Origin: Streptomyces roseifaciens
GTDB lineage: Bacteria; Actinomycetota; Actinomycetes; Streptomycetales; Streptomycetaceae
Reading direction: 5' to 3'
DNA: 64,000 bases
Assembly (NCBI RefSeq): GCF_001445655.1
Contig: NZ_LNBE01000004.1
Location: 310,001 to 374,000, forward strand
Part shown: in pieces, positions 1 to 8,715 of the stretch
Layout of the letters: the number at the start of each line of letters is the position of its first letter
Position numbering within the stretch: position 1 is the first letter of the stretch
The notes under the pieces: generated by a model
Seen by the model: the letters and a program-made list of their open reading frames with translations, nothing else
Told to the model about the DNA's origin: nothing
The model's database searches: none
Translations under genes and position numbers: made by a program

Positions 1-717
1 GACGAGGATCTCGCGGACCCGGTCCAGGTCCTCGTCCGAGCGGACCTGGACGTCGACGCCGGCCGTGGCCCAGCCCTGGCTCAGGTTGCCGATGCGCTTG
101 ACCTCGCCGTTGCGCACGTACCAGATCTCGCCGTCCGCGCCGCGCAGCTTGGTGACGCGCAGGCCCACCTCGATCACCTCGCCGGAGGCGACCCCGGCGT
201 CGATCGTGTCGCCGACGCCGTACTGGTCCTCCAGGATCATGAAGACGCCCGAGAGGAAGTCGGTGACGAGGTTGCGGGCGCCGAAACCGATGGCGACGCC
301 CGCCACGCCGGCGCTCGCCAGCAGCGGGGCCAGGTTGATCTTCAGCACCGACAGCACGGTCAGCGCGGCCGTGCCCATGATCAGGAACGAGGCGACGCTG
401 CGCAGCACGGAGCCGATGGCCTCCGAGCGCTGCCGGCGCCGCTCGGCGTTGACGAGCAGACCGCCGAGCGCCGTGCCGTCGACGGCCGAGGCCGTGCGGT
501 TCATGCGCGCTATGAGCTTGGTGATGGCGCGCCGGATCAGGGAGCGCATCACCACCGCGATCACCACGATCAGGATGATGCGCAGGCCGTTGCTGAGCCA
601 GACGGACCAGTTCTCCTCGACCCAGCCGGCGGCGTCGTTCGCCGTCCGTTGTGCCTCGTCGAGAGAGACAGGACGGGGCGTCGTGTCTTCTGCGGGCGGG
701 GCGGCGGACCAGAACAC
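1..717 (-). CDS. MscS-family mechanosensitive ion channel (3' end outside window)
   Basis: Inner-membrane channel that opens under membrane tension to release solutes. The 239 visible residues run from an N-terminal membrane segment (about 43-61), through a second hydrophobic stretch, into an MscS pore helix with LLASAGVAGVAIGFGARN, followed by the beta domain (DTIDAGVASGEVIEVGLRVT, then RNGEVKRIGNLS). These are standard family landmarks. The GTG start at 717 is chosen because GAAGGG lies 8 nt upstream and the preceding region is not coding-like. The C-terminus lies beyond base 1. The next gene is divergent, with 254 nt between them. Which ion or solute it favours cannot be read from the sequence. 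Confidence 0.9.
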   Translation of the reverse strand, partial: MFWSAAPPAEDTTPRPVSLDEAQRTANDAAGWVEENWSVWLSNGLRIILIVVIAVVMRSLIRRAITKLIARMNRTASAVDGTALGGLLVNAERRRQRSEAIGSVLRSVASFLIMGTAALTVLSVLKINLAPLLASAGVAGVAIGFGARNLVTDFLSGVFMILEDQYGVGDTIDAGVASGEVIEVGLRVTKLRGADGEIWYVRNGEVKRIGNLSQGWATAGVDVQVRSDEDLDRVREILV

Positions 718-848
718 TGCGGGAACCCTTCGTGTGGGACGCCGGCCCGAGGTGCGGGCGGGCGGACTCACCACACTATCGGGGCAGAGGTGATCCTCCG
801 TTGCTGTGTTCGAGATGCGACGGGTCTTGAGCGGGGGATGAACAGGAT

Positions 849-862
849 GTGTTCCAAAACAC
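849..862. promoter_or_regulatory. Small inverted repeat in the divergent MscS/HNH intergenic region
   Basis: GTGTT, CCAA, AACAC forms a short perfect hairpin or palindrome in the 254-nt gap between the divergent MscS and HNH genes. It could be an operator or chance; nothing else in the gap is recognisable. Confidence 0.25.
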
Positions 863-971
863 CCGTGACCCGTTACCCGGTCATGGTGGCGCTCCGACCA
901 GGGGCCGGGGGACACTTGCAGGAGATCGTCCCGGCGCGAGCCACGCGCCGCCGGCGTACAAGGAGGCACCC

Positions 972-1508
972 GTGCCGCACGTCCTGGTCCTCAACGCGTC
1001 GTACGAGCCGCTCGGCGTCGTACCGCTCCGCCGCGCGCTCATACTCGTCCTCAATGAGAAGGCCGTCAGCCTCGAGGACACCGGCGCCTACATGCACAGC
1101 GCAACCTGCACCATCCCCGCTCCCAGCGTCGTCCGCCTCAAACGCTTCGTGCGCGTGCCCTTTCGGGGGCCCGTCCCGCTCACCCGCCGTGCACTCTTCG
1201 CCCGTGACGGCGGGCGCTGTGCGTACTGCGGTGGCGTCGCAACCAGCGTCGATCACGTGGTCCCGCGCAGCCGCGGCGGCCAGCACGCCTGGGAGAACGT
1301 GGTGGCGGCCTGCCGCCGCTGCAATCACGTCAAGGCCGACCGGCACGTCGCCGAGCTGGGGTGGCGGCTGCGTCACCAGCCCGCGCCGCCGTCCGGGCTG
1401 GCCTGGCGCATCATCGGCACGGGCCATAGGGACCCGCGCTGGCTGCCTTATCTCGAGGCATTCGGCGCGGAGGACGCGATGGCCCGGATCGACGGCATTT
1501 CCGCCTGA
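972..1508 (+). CDS. HNH endonuclease family protein
   Basis: Predicted metal-dependent DNA endonuclease of about 178 residues. The C-terminal half carries the HNH/McrA-type fold: a CxxC knuckle (YCGG), then TSVDHVVPRSRGG (the first His of the motif), then CRRCNHVKADR (second CxxC, Asn and His). The N-terminal 70 residues (VLNASYEPLGVVPLRRA) match the conserved head of the actinobacterial HNH proteins found widely in Streptomyces. The GTG at 972 is preferred over an in-frame ATG at 849 because AGGAGG sits 5 nt upstream of it. Its biological target is unknown; this type is usually a solitary core gene rather than part of a restriction system. Confidence 0.85.
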   Translation: MPHVLVLNASYEPLGVVPLRRALILVLNEKAVSLEDTGAYMHSATCTIPAPSVVRLKRFVRVPFRGPVPLTRRALFARDGGRCAYCGGVATSVDHVVPRSRGGQHAWENVVAACRRCNHVKADRHVAELGWRLRHQPAPPSGLAWRIIGTGHRDPRWLPYLEAFGAEDAMARIDGISA

Positions 1509-1532
1509 CAGTCCCGGGCCATTTCCGTACCC

Positions 1533-1574
1533 CGGGCGCCGGGCAGGCTGAAGACCCAGCCGGTCCGGCGCCCG
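1533..1574. terminator. Hairpin between convergent HNH and GH84 genes
   Basis: Arms CGGGCGCCGG and CCGGCGCCCG (10 bp) enclose a 22-nt interior. It lies between two convergent stop codons and so could end transcripts from both sides. The right arm is part of the AGCC-GTCCGGCG-GAGGA repeat seen again near 31.7 and 54.8 kb. Confidence 0.5.
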
Positions 1575-1595
1575 AGGACGGCGTGCGCGCCGTGC

Positions 1596-4532
1596 TCAGG
1601 GGCGGCCCACCGCGTAGGCCTCCACTCCCCGCAGGGCGTCCCCGGCCCTCCCGCCCTGCACCCGTACGAAGCGCGTGTCCGGCGCGTCCATGCGCACCGT
1701 CTCCGCGCCCCCCTCGCCGGAGGCCGCGGCCGCGTCCCGCCAGGTGCGGCCGTCCGCCGACACCTGGACGCGGCAGCGGGCCTCCTCCTCCTCGCCGTCC
1801 TGCCCGTCCCGCCAGTGCAGCACCAGCCGCCCCAGCCGTACGGGGCGGGCCAGCTCCAGCTGCCGGCCGCCGCCCGAGGAGCTCAGGGAAGCGCCGCGCG
1901 CCAGGTCCGGGCCGCCCGCCTGCGGGTACGCCCGTACGGTCAGGGTCCGCTCCTGGTCGCCGAGGCGGACCGGGACGGTGAAGGTACGGGCCGCGCCGCC
2001 CGCCGGGACCGTGAGCTCGATCCGGGCGGTGGCCACCCCGCCGCGCGCCACGGCCACCTCGGCGGGGGCCTTGACCGAGACGCCCTCGGGCGCCTTCACG
2101 ACGAGCTTCTCGCGGACCTCCTCCGGCCGCCGGTTGATCATGCGCACCTCCACGGCCGCCGGGCGCCCGCCGAGCTCCGCGTCCGCCTCGGCGCGCGTGA
2201 GCTCCACGTCGGCCGAGGGCGTGTCCGCGAACCACGGGGCGATCTCGTGGACGGGCGGCGGCGTGCCGCCCCCCTCCCACACCACCCGCAGCGCGTCCGC
2301 CCGCATCCCCTTGCCGGCCAGCTGCGTCCAGCCGCCGTCCGACACGGCGCCCAGCGGCTGCCACCCCTTGGAGACGTCGCGCGCCCAGGCCGTGCCGCGC
2401 GCGCCCGGCGCGGGCGCGGTGAGCACGGTGACGGCCGTCAGCGGCCGCGGCCCCTCCAGCCGTACGGTCAGCGGTTCGCCCGCGGCCGGCGTGAGGGCGG
2501 TGGCCGGGTTCCCGTCGGTGGCCCGGCCCGCGGAGCGCACCGGCCGGTCCACGCCCGTCCAGCCGTTCGCGCGCGCCAGGGCCTGGTCGAGGAAGGGGGT
2601 GAGCACGCCCTTGCCGACCGTCACCGGGCTGTCCTTGATCCGCCCGCGCAGCCGCTGCACGTCCAGCTGGGCCCGCCAGGCCTCCGCGCCGTCGCCGCGG
2701 GCCTGGGCGAGCAGCATGTCCAGCGCCCGCGTCCCCGCCTCGCCGTGCCGCGCGAGCTGCTCCAGCCACGGGCCCACCTCGCCGCCGAAGGACCCCGACA
2801 GGCGCTGCTGCGCCTCCCGCATGGTGCCGAAGGCGGCCCGCAGCCGGCCCGCCGCCTCGTCCCGCGCCTTGGCGTCCGTCCCCGACAGGGCCGTCCAGAA
2901 CGCGTCCAGCAGCGGGCGCAGGTACGCCGACTCGGTGCCGCCGAGCACCGACGAGGCGTCGTTGCCCGCCAGGGCCCGCAGCGCCTCCCGGGTGCGCGGG
3001 TCCGGCCCGGCCAGGTCGTCGACCGCGGCCCGCCAGGACTCCTCGGGGCGGTAGCCGCGCGGGTTCCAGGCGTAGTCGGCCGCCGTGAACAGCGGGATGC
3101 GCGAGACGGCGGCCTGCGACGAGGCGTTGGCCAGCAGCGCGGCGGAGCCCGTCGCGACGGCCGGCTCCCGGCCGGTGTACGGCCCGAGGAAGATACGGTC
3201 CTGCGCGAAGTCGTTGACCGGGTAGTTGTCCATCGTCACCAGCGGGTGACCGAAGGCGGCCCGGGCGTCGGACAGTTCGCCGCCGGTGATGGTCTTCGGC
3301 ACCACCCCGACGCCCGTCCACGCCACCTCCACGCGCGGGTCGAGCCGCTCCGCGAGCACCCGCCGGAACGCCGTCCGCCCGTCCTGGTAGTACTCGGTGG
3401 GCAGCAGCGACAGCGGGGCCGCCTCCGCCCCCTTCGCCGCCAGGTGCGCCGCCAGCGCGCCCGCGACCTTCGCCTGCGCCTTCGCCGCCGCCTTCGGCCC
3501 CGAGCCGAACTCGTCCGCGTCCGCCCCGCAGTGCCACTCGCTGTAGCTCACGTCCTGGAACTGCAGCTGGAAGGCGCGGAAGCCCAGCGCCCACATGCCG
3601 TCCACCTTGCGCTTGAGGGCCCGCAGGTCCTCGGCCGAGGAGAAGCACATCGACTGCCCCGGCGTCACCGCCCAGGCCAGCGTCACGTGGTTGCGGCGGG
3701 CCCGCTCGGCCAGCGCCCGGAACTCCTCGCGCTGCGCCGCGGGGTAGGCGGCGCGCCAGCGGGCCTGCCGGTACGGGTCGTCGCCCGGCGCGTACAGATA
3801 GCGGTTCTGCTTGGTGCGGCCCATGAAGTCCAGCTGCGCCAGCCGCTGTTCGCGCGACCACGGCTCCCCGTAGAAGCCCTCGGACAGGCCCCGCACCGCC
3901 GTGCCCGGCCAGTCGCGGACCACCGCCCCGGCGAAGCCCTTCGCTCCGCCCCGCTCCACCGTCAGCTGCCGCAGCGTCTGCGCCGCGTGGAAGAGCCCGT
4001 CGGATCCCGCGCCCGCGAGCGCGGCCGTCGGCCGGCCCGCCACCTGGCCCGTCGCCAGCCGGTACCCGCCGGCCGGCAGGTCCCCGGCCCCGGGCGCGCC
4101 CAGCGCCCGCAGCGCCTCCTCCGCGCCCTGCCCGCCCGCGTAGACGATCAGGCCGCGCGGGGGCGGCGTGCCGCCCGGGGCCGCGTCCACGACCGTCCGC
4201 GCGCCCGCGGCGTGCAGGACGTCGCGCAGCGCCTCGACCGCGTACGGGTCGGTGCCCGGCTCGGCCATCAGGGTGACCTCGTCGCCGACCTGGGCGTACG
4301 AGCCCAGCGCGCGCGAGGCCTGCGGCCGCGGCCACACCGGCGGCAGGGCGCCCTCGGCCTGCGGATCGGGTGCGGCCGCGGCGGCGTCGCCGGGCCGCGG
4401 CGCCGCGACGGTGCCGGGCGCGCCCGCCAGCAGCCCGCCCAGCAGGGCCGCCGCGAGGACGGTGACCCCGGCGCGCCGGGGGCGCACGGGCCCGTGGCCG
4501 CCGGGTGAGGAGTCGCTGCCCCGGAAGTGCAC
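1596..4532 (-). CDS. Secreted GH84-family beta-N-acetylglucosaminidase/hyaluronidase-like protein
   Basis: Predicted exported glycosidase acting on N-acetylglucosamine-containing glycans. An N-terminal Arg-rich stretch and a hydrophobic core (VLAAALLGGLLAGAPGTVAA) form a signal peptide. Next come a GH84 N-terminal domain and the catalytic barrel, with GFYGEPWS, YAPGDDPY and MDNYPVND landmarks. The last roughly 350 residues look like F5/8-type carbohydrate-binding and Ig-like modules (NPATALTPAAGEPLTVRLEG; NEW3-like MINRRPEEVREKLVV). The family normally has two adjacent catalytic aspartates; here the aligned site reads FQLQFQDVSYSEW, so the first Asp appears to be Gln326, followed by Asp327. 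Start is GTG with GAGGGAGA upstream. At 978 aa it fits large secreted GH84 enzymes. Confidence 0.85.
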   Translation of the reverse strand: MHFRGSDSSPGGHGPVRPRRAGVTVLAAALLGGLLAGAPGTVAAPRPGDAAAAAPDPQAEGALPPVWPRPQASRALGSYAQVGDEVTLMAEPGTDPYAVEALRDVLHAAGARTVVDAAPGGTPPPRGLIVYAGGQGAEEALRALGAPGAGDLPAGGYRLATGQVAGRPTAALAGAGSDGLFHAAQTLRQLTVERGGAKGFAGAVVRDWPGTAVRGLSEGFYGEPWSREQRLAQLDFMGRTKQNRYLYAPGDDPYRQARWRAAYPAAQREEFRALAERARRNHVTLAWAVTPGQSMCFSSAEDLRALKRKVDGMWALGFRAFQLQFQDVSYSEWHCGADADEFGSGPKAAAKAQAKVAGALAAHLAAKGAEAAPLSLLPTEYYQDGRTAFRRVLAERLDPRVEVAWTGVGVVPKTITGGELSDARAAFGHPLVTMDNYPVNDFAQDRIFLGPYTGREPAVATGSAALLANASSQAAVSRIPLFTAADYAWNPRGYRPEESWRAAVDDLAGPDPRTREALRALAGNDASSVLGGTESAYLRPLLDAFWTALSGTDAKARDEAAGRLRAAFGTMREAQQRLSGSFGGEVGPWLEQLARHGEAGTRALDMLLAQARGDGAEAWRAQLDVQRLRGRIKDSPVTVGKGVLTPFLDQALARANGWTGVDRPVRSAGRATDGNPATALTPAAGEPLTVRLEGPRPLTAVTVLTAPAPGARGTAWARDVSKGWQPLGAVSDGGWTQLAGKGMRADALRVVWEGGGTPPPVHEIAPWFADTPSADVELTRAEADAELGGRPAAVEVRMINRRPEEVREKLVVKAPEGVSVKAPAEVAVARGGVATARIELTVPAGGAARTFTVPVRLGDQERTLTVRAYPQAGGPDLARGASLSSSGGGRQLELARPVRLGRLVLHWRDGQDGEEEEARCRVQVSADGRTWRDAAAASGEGGAETVRMDAPDTRFVRVQGGRAGDALRGVEAYAVGRP

Positions 4533-4739
4533 GGCCGTCTCCCTCGCCCCTAGGTGCTCCCGACGGGGGCGAGCCCATCACCAGCCGCAAGGCGTGTCAA
4601 CGCACGTGACCGAAGTGCCTGTATTGCCCGGCGCGTCGACGGCGAAAGCCGAACGTCCGCGGGTGAACGGGAATTCGAGTGGTGTCCCGCGGCCCGGCGG
4701 CGGGTACGGCCTTCGGCACCGACACCTGCGGAGGTGGTG

Positions 4740-6836
4740 ATGGCCGAGGTGCAGATGGCCAGAGCGCGGCTCGCCGTACTGCACGGCATCGCGACGTCGT
4801 ACAGCCCCGCCCCCGGCCGCAGCGTCGGCGTGCCGGAGGAGACCGTCGTCGCCGTCCTCGCCGCCCTCGGCGTCGACGCCTCCACGCCCGCCTCCGTGGG
4901 CGAGGCCCTGGCCGCCCACGAGGACGCGGCCCGCCGCAGGCTGCTGCCCGCCACGGTGGTCCTGCGCACCGGGCGCGGCGCGCTGCCCGCCCTGCCGCCG
5001 GGCACCGAGATGTGCGTGGAGACGGAGAACGGGGACGTCGTCGTCCTGGACCCCGCTGCCGGGGCCGCCCCCGGCGCACTCCCGCTCGGCACGCACCTGC
5101 TGCGCGCCCACGCCCCCGACGGCCGGTCCGCCGCCGCGTCCCTGATCGTCGCTCCGGACCGGCTGCCCGCCCCGCCCCGGCGCGGACACGGCTTCCTCGT
5201 CCAGCTCTACTCCCTGCTCTCCGCCCGCTCCTGGGGCATGGGCGACCTCGGCGACCTGGCCGCGCTCGCCGACTGGTCCGGCCGCACCTTCGGCACGGAC
5301 TTCGTCCAGGTCAACCCCCTGCACGCGGCCGTGCCCGGCGCGGGCGGCGCCCCCACCGACCCCTCGCCCTACCGGCCCTCCTCCCGCCGCTTCCCCGACC
5401 CCGTCCACCTGCGCGTCGAGGACGTGCCCGAGTTCGGGCTGCTCACCGGCGAGCGCCGCGAGCGCGCCGCGCAGCTCCTCGGCCGGGCCGCCGCCCTGCG
5501 CGACGCCGTGCTCCACAAGGGCGAGCTCATCGACCGCGACGCGGTCTGGGAGGTCAAGCGGCGCGCCCTGGAGCTCGTCCGCACCGTGCCGCTGGGCCCC
5601 GCCCGCCTCGCCGCGTACGAGGCCTTCCGCGCCGGGCAGGGCCGCGCCCTGGAGGACCACAGCACCTGGTGCGCGCTCGCCGAGGTGCACGGGCCGGACT
5701 GGCGCACCTGGCCGGGCGGCCTCCGCGACCCCCGTTCGGCGGACACCGCCCGCGCCCGCGCCGACCTGGCCGACCGCGTCGACTTCCACAGCCGGCTCGC
5801 CTGGCTCACCGACGAGCAGCTCGCGGCCGCCCAGCGCACCGCCAGGGCGGCCGGCATGCGCGTCGGCCTCGTCCACGACCTCGCCGTCGGCGTGCACCCC
5901 TCGGGCGCGGACACCTGGGCGCAGCAGGACGCCTTCGCCGAAGGCATGTCCGTTGGCGCGCCCCCCGACGCCTTCAGCCCCCGCGGCCAGGACTGGGGCC
6001 TGCCGCCCTGGCGCCCCGACGCCCTGGAGGCCTGCGGCTACCGCCCCTACCGCGAGCTGCTGCGCGGCCTGCTGCGGCACGCGGGCGGCCTGCGCATCGA
6101 CCACGTGATGGGCCTGTTCCGCCTGTGGTGGGTGCCGCAGGGCGCGGAGCCCACCCAGGGCGCGTACGTCCGCTACGACCCCGAGGCGATGCTCGGCGTC
6201 CTCGCCCTGGAGGCCCACCGGGCCGGGGCCGCGGTCGTGGGGGAGGACCTGGGCACGGTCGAGCCCGGGGTCCGCGAGGCGCTGGCCGAGCGCGGCGTGC
6301 TCGGCACGTCGGTGCTGTGGTTCGAGCGGGACTACCGGGACCACACGGCCGGGGACGCCGCACCGCTGCCCCCCGGCCGGTGGCGCACCGGCTGCCTGGC
6401 CACCGCCACCACCCACGACCTGCCCAGCACCGCCGCCCGGCTCACCGGCGACCACGTCGCCCTGCGCCACCGGCTGGGGCTGCTCACCCGCCCGCTCGAC
6501 GAGGAGCGGCAGGAGGACGCGCGGGAGGTGGGCGAGTGGCTGGAGCTCTTCCGGCGGCTCGGCCTGCTGCCCGAGGGGCCCTGCGACGAGGAGACGGCCG
6601 TCCTGGCCGTCCACCGCTACCTGCTGCGCACCCCCGCCCGCCTCGTCGGCGTCTGGCTGCCGGACGCCGTCGGGGACCGCCGCCCGCAGAACCTCCCCGG
6701 CACCTGGGACCAGTACCCGAACTGGCGGCTGCCGGTCGCCGGCCCCGACGGGCGCCCGCTGTCCCTGGAGGAGCTCGCGGCCTCGCCCCGGCTGCGGGCC
6801 CTGATGGCGGAGGTGGGAGCGGCGGCGGGGCCGTAG
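4740..6836 (+). CDS. malQ: 4-alpha-glucanotransferase (amylomaltase)
   Basis: Transfers alpha-1,4-glucan segments between maltodextrins in cytoplasmic glycogen/maltose metabolism (GH77). The 698-residue length is right for the actinobacterial form, which has an extra N-terminal domain. The catalytic triad is visible: nucleophile Asp454 in RIDHVMGLFRLWWVP, acid/base Glu502 in GEDLGTV, and Asp560 in TTHDLPST. The ATG at 4740 is chosen because GGAGG lies 5 nt upstream; an adjacent in-frame GTG at 4737 is an alternative. It stands alone, divergent from the GH84 gene, as in other Streptomyces cores. Confidence 0.95.
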   Translation: MAEVQMARARLAVLHGIATSYSPAPGRSVGVPEETVVAVLAALGVDASTPASVGEALAAHEDAARRRLLPATVVLRTGRGALPALPPGTEMCVETENGDVVVLDPAAGAAPGALPLGTHLLRAHAPDGRSAAASLIVAPDRLPAPPRRGHGFLVQLYSLLSARSWGMGDLGDLAALADWSGRTFGTDFVQVNPLHAAVPGAGGAPTDPSPYRPSSRRFPDPVHLRVEDVPEFGLLTGERRERAAQLLGRAAALRDAVLHKGELIDRDAVWEVKRRALELVRTVPLGPARLAAYEAFRAGQGRALEDHSTWCALAEVHGPDWRTWPGGLRDPRSADTARARADLADRVDFHSRLAWLTDEQLAAAQRTARAAGMRVGLVHDLAVGVHPSGADTWAQQDAFAEGMSVGAPPDAFSPRGQDWGLPPWRPDALEACGYRPYRELLRGLLRHAGGLRIDHVMGLFRLWWVPQGAEPTQGAYVRYDPEAMLGVLALEAHRAGAAVVGEDLGTVEPGVREALAERGVLGTSVLWFERDYRDHTAGDAAPLPPGRWRTGCLATATTHDLPSTAARLTGDHVALRHRLGLLTRPLDEERQEDAREVGEWLELFRRLGLLPEGPCDEETAVLAVHRYLLRTPARLVGVWLPDAVGDRRPQNLPGTWDQYPNWRLPVAGPDGRPLSLEELAASPRLRALMAEVGAAAGP

Positions 6837-6885
6837 TCCCACCCCCGGGCGCGCGGGTCTCTTATGCTCCCGATATCTTGAGGCC

Positions 6886-7152
6886 GTGAGCTCTAAGAAC
6901 AAGAACGCCGTGCGAGCCGGTGCCATCTCGGCCGGCACGCTGCTGATGCTGCTGATGTCGTCCCCCGCGTTCGCGCTCACCCGCGACGACGGTGACGACC
7001 CGGGTCCGGGCCTGAGCATGATCAATACGCTCGGCCTCTACGTCGCCGCGCCGATCGTCCTCTTCCTGGTGATCGCCGGCCTCACGATGGTCGCCGCCAG
7101 GCACTCGGACAACCCGCACACCGTCGACACCCACCACCCGCGCACGCGCTAG
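6886..7152 (+). CDS. Small membrane protein, conserved in Streptomyces
   Basis: An 88-residue protein of unknown function. A basic N-terminus (SSKNKNAVRAG) leads into a hydrophobic segment ending SSPAFA that reads as a signal peptide or first membrane helix. A polar stretch with an acidic DDGDDPGPG motif follows, then a clear membrane helix at about residues 49-70 and a short polar tail. Start is GTG with a weak TTGAGG site upstream. A strong terminator follows directly, so it is probably monocistronic with its own promoter (TATGCT at about 6863). Confidence 0.7.
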   Translation: MSSKNKNAVRAGAISAGTLLMLLMSSPAFALTRDDGDDPGPGLSMINTLGLYVAAPIVLFLVIAGLTMVAARHSDNPHTVDTHHPRTR

Positions 7153-7170
7153 CCTGCTCGATCTTCTTCA

Positions 7171-7214
7171 GCCCGGTGCCCCGGTCCTTCTGGACCGGGG
7201 CACCGGGCTTTTTC
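7171..7214 (+). terminator. Rho-independent terminator
   Basis: A perfect 17-bp stem (GCCCGGTGCCCCGGTCC with its complement) with a TTCT loop is followed by TTTTT. It ends the small membrane gene and insulates the desaturase promoter. Confidence 0.9.
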
Positions 7215-7291
7215 GCGTGCGTTCCCGTGTGTGTTCACGCGTGTGTTCCCGGCCTCATTCCGGAGCGGCTGATTTCGCTTTACGGCCCGCT

Positions 7292-7323
7292 TAACCTACG
7301 GTGTCGTAACCTACGGAACCGTA
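7292..7323 (+). promoter_or_regulatory. Twofold operator-like repeat upstream of the desaturase
   Basis: TAACCTACGG occurs at 7292 and again at 7307, 15 bp apart. Each copy is half of a palindrome: TACG-GTGT-CGTA (7297-7308) and TACGG-AA-CCGTA (7312-7323). It lies 29-60 nt upstream of the desaturase start, overlapping the likely promoter. This looks like a double site for a dimeric repressor, perhaps TetR type, but no regulator gene is adjacent. Confidence 0.55.
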
Positions 7324-7351
7324 AGTGTGATCATTCCCCCAGGAGCTGTCC

Positions 7352-8326
7352 GTGACCATCGCCCCCCTCCGCCACCACGCCCGGGCCGTATGGAGCGACA
7401 GCCGCCTGCTGTACGCCCTCGAAGAGGTCGTCGAGACCGAGCTCAACCGGCACCTGAAGGTCGCCAAGGAGTGGATGCCGCACGAGTACGTGCCCTGGAG
7501 CGACGGGCGCAACTTCGACGGCATCATGGGCGGGGAGGCCTGGGCGCCCGAGCAGTCCAAGGTCACCGACATCGGGCGCACCGCCCTCGTGGTCAACCTC
7601 CTCACCGAGGACAACCTCCCCAGCTACCACCACGAGATCGCCCAGCTCTTCGGCCGCGACGGCGCCTGGGGCACGTGGGTGCACCGCTGGACGGCGGAGG
7701 AGGGCCGGCACGGCATCGTCATGCGGGACTACCTGCTGACCTCGCGGGCCGTCGACCCCGTCGCCCTGGAGCGGTTCCGGATGTCGCACATGAGCGAGGG
7801 CTTCGAGTCCGACAACCGGCACAGCATGCTGCACTCCGTCGCCTACGTGGCCTTCCAGGAGCTCGCCACCCGCATCTCCCACCGCAACACCGGCCACCAC
7901 TCCGGTGACCCCGTCTGCGACCGGATGCTCGCCCGCATCGCCACGGACGAGAACCTCCACATGGTCTTCTACCGCAACCTGCTCGGGAAGGCGTTCGAGC
8001 TCGCGCCCGACCAGACGATGTCGGCGGTCCGCGACGTCGTCGTGAACTTCCGGATGCCCGGCCACGGCATCCCCGGCTTCGAGCGGGCCGCGGCGCAGAT
8101 GGCGATCGGCGGGATCTACAACCTCCGCATCCACCACGACGACGTCCTCCAGCCGGTCCTGCGCTTCCTGAAGGTCCTGGAGATCACCGGCCTGGGCCCG
8201 GAGGGCCTCCGCGCCCAGGAGGAACTGGGCCTGTTCATGAACGGCCTCGACGACCAGGCCACGAAGTTCGACGAGCGGCGCGCCGCGCTGCTGGCGCGCC
8301 GCGCCGCGAGGGCGGAGCAGGCCTGA
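7352..8326 (+). CDS. Acyl-ACP desaturase (ferritin-like di-iron)
   Basis: Introduces a double bond into acyl carrier protein-bound fatty acids, adjusting membrane fluidity. The 324 residues show the soluble di-iron desaturase layout, with iron-ligand motifs ENLPSYHHE, EEGRHG and DENLHM spaced as expected for this family. GTG start with AGGAG 8-9 nt upstream. It has its own promoter region with a repeated palindrome and ends at a bidirectional hairpin shared with pepN. Such proteins need ferredoxin and a reductase, neither of which is nearby. Confidence 0.9.
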   Translation: MTIAPLRHHARAVWSDSRLLYALEEVVETELNRHLKVAKEWMPHEYVPWSDGRNFDGIMGGEAWAPEQSKVTDIGRTALVVNLLTEDNLPSYHHEIAQLFGRDGAWGTWVHRWTAEEGRHGIVMRDYLLTSRAVDPVALERFRMSHMSEGFESDNRHSMLHSVAYVAFQELATRISHRNTGHHSGDPVCDRMLARIATDENLHMVFYRNLLGKAFELAPDQTMSAVRDVVVNFRMPGHGIPGFERAAAQMAIGGIYNLRIHHDDVLQPVLRFLKVLEITGLGPEGLRAQEELGLFMNGLDDQATKFDERRAALLARRAARAEQA

Positions 8327-8520
8327 GGCGAGGCCTCGCACCCCGGCGCCCGGGGCCGTCGGCCCCGGCGTCTTCCGGGGGCCCCGGCCTGCAGGCCCGG
8401 GAATCTCCTCCCGCCGCGGCGGTGAGAAACCCCCGCGGTGCAGCCCGGCGGTGCCGAGCTCGGCTGGGCCGGGTCCGGTACCGCCGGTGTACGCCGTTGT
8501 GGCTGAGCGCCGTCGCGGCG

Positions 8521-8622
8521 GTTCTGTGAGGCCGGGCCTCACGACCGAGAGCGCGGGCCGCAGGGTTGGCAGGCCCCGGCATCTCCTCCCGCCTCGGCGC
8601 GTTCTGTGAGGCCGGGCCTCAC
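8521..8622. repeat. Direct repeat with internal palindrome, two copies
   Basis: GTTCTGTGAGGCCGGGCCTC followed by AC occurs at 8521-8542 and 8601-8622. Within each, GTGAGGCC-G-GGCCTCAC is a perfect palindrome around one base. Copies are 80 bp apart in the same orientation. Confidence 0.75.
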
Positions 8623-8652
8623 CGCCAAGGCGCGGCAGGCCCCGTAAACGAC

Positions 8653-8693
8653 CGAGGGTGCCCCCGGCTCGGTCCGAGCCGGGGGCACCCTCG
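8653..8693. terminator. Bidirectional terminator hairpin
   Basis: A perfect 19-bp stem beginning CGAGGGTGCCCCCGGCTCG with a 3-nt loop lies between the convergent desaturase and pepN genes. It lacks a long T tract, as is common in Streptomyces. Confidence 0.8.
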
Positions 8694-8715
8694 TCCGCGT
8701 TTCGCGCAGCGCGCG

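Larger units (their letters stand above)
8327..8715. other. 389-bp repeat-rich non-coding region between convergent genes
   Basis: No gene is seen. The region contains two copies of a 22-bp unit with an internal palindrome (8521 and 8601), two copies of an ATCTCCTCCCGCC-CGGCG block (about 8404 and 8581), and a strong terminator at the pepN side. Confidence 0.6.

Noticed and set aside
7230..7260. PHO-box-like GTTCACGCGTG near the desaturase
   Set aside because: The adjacent unit TGTTCCCGGCC lacks the in-register TCA, and neighbouring gene function gives no support.
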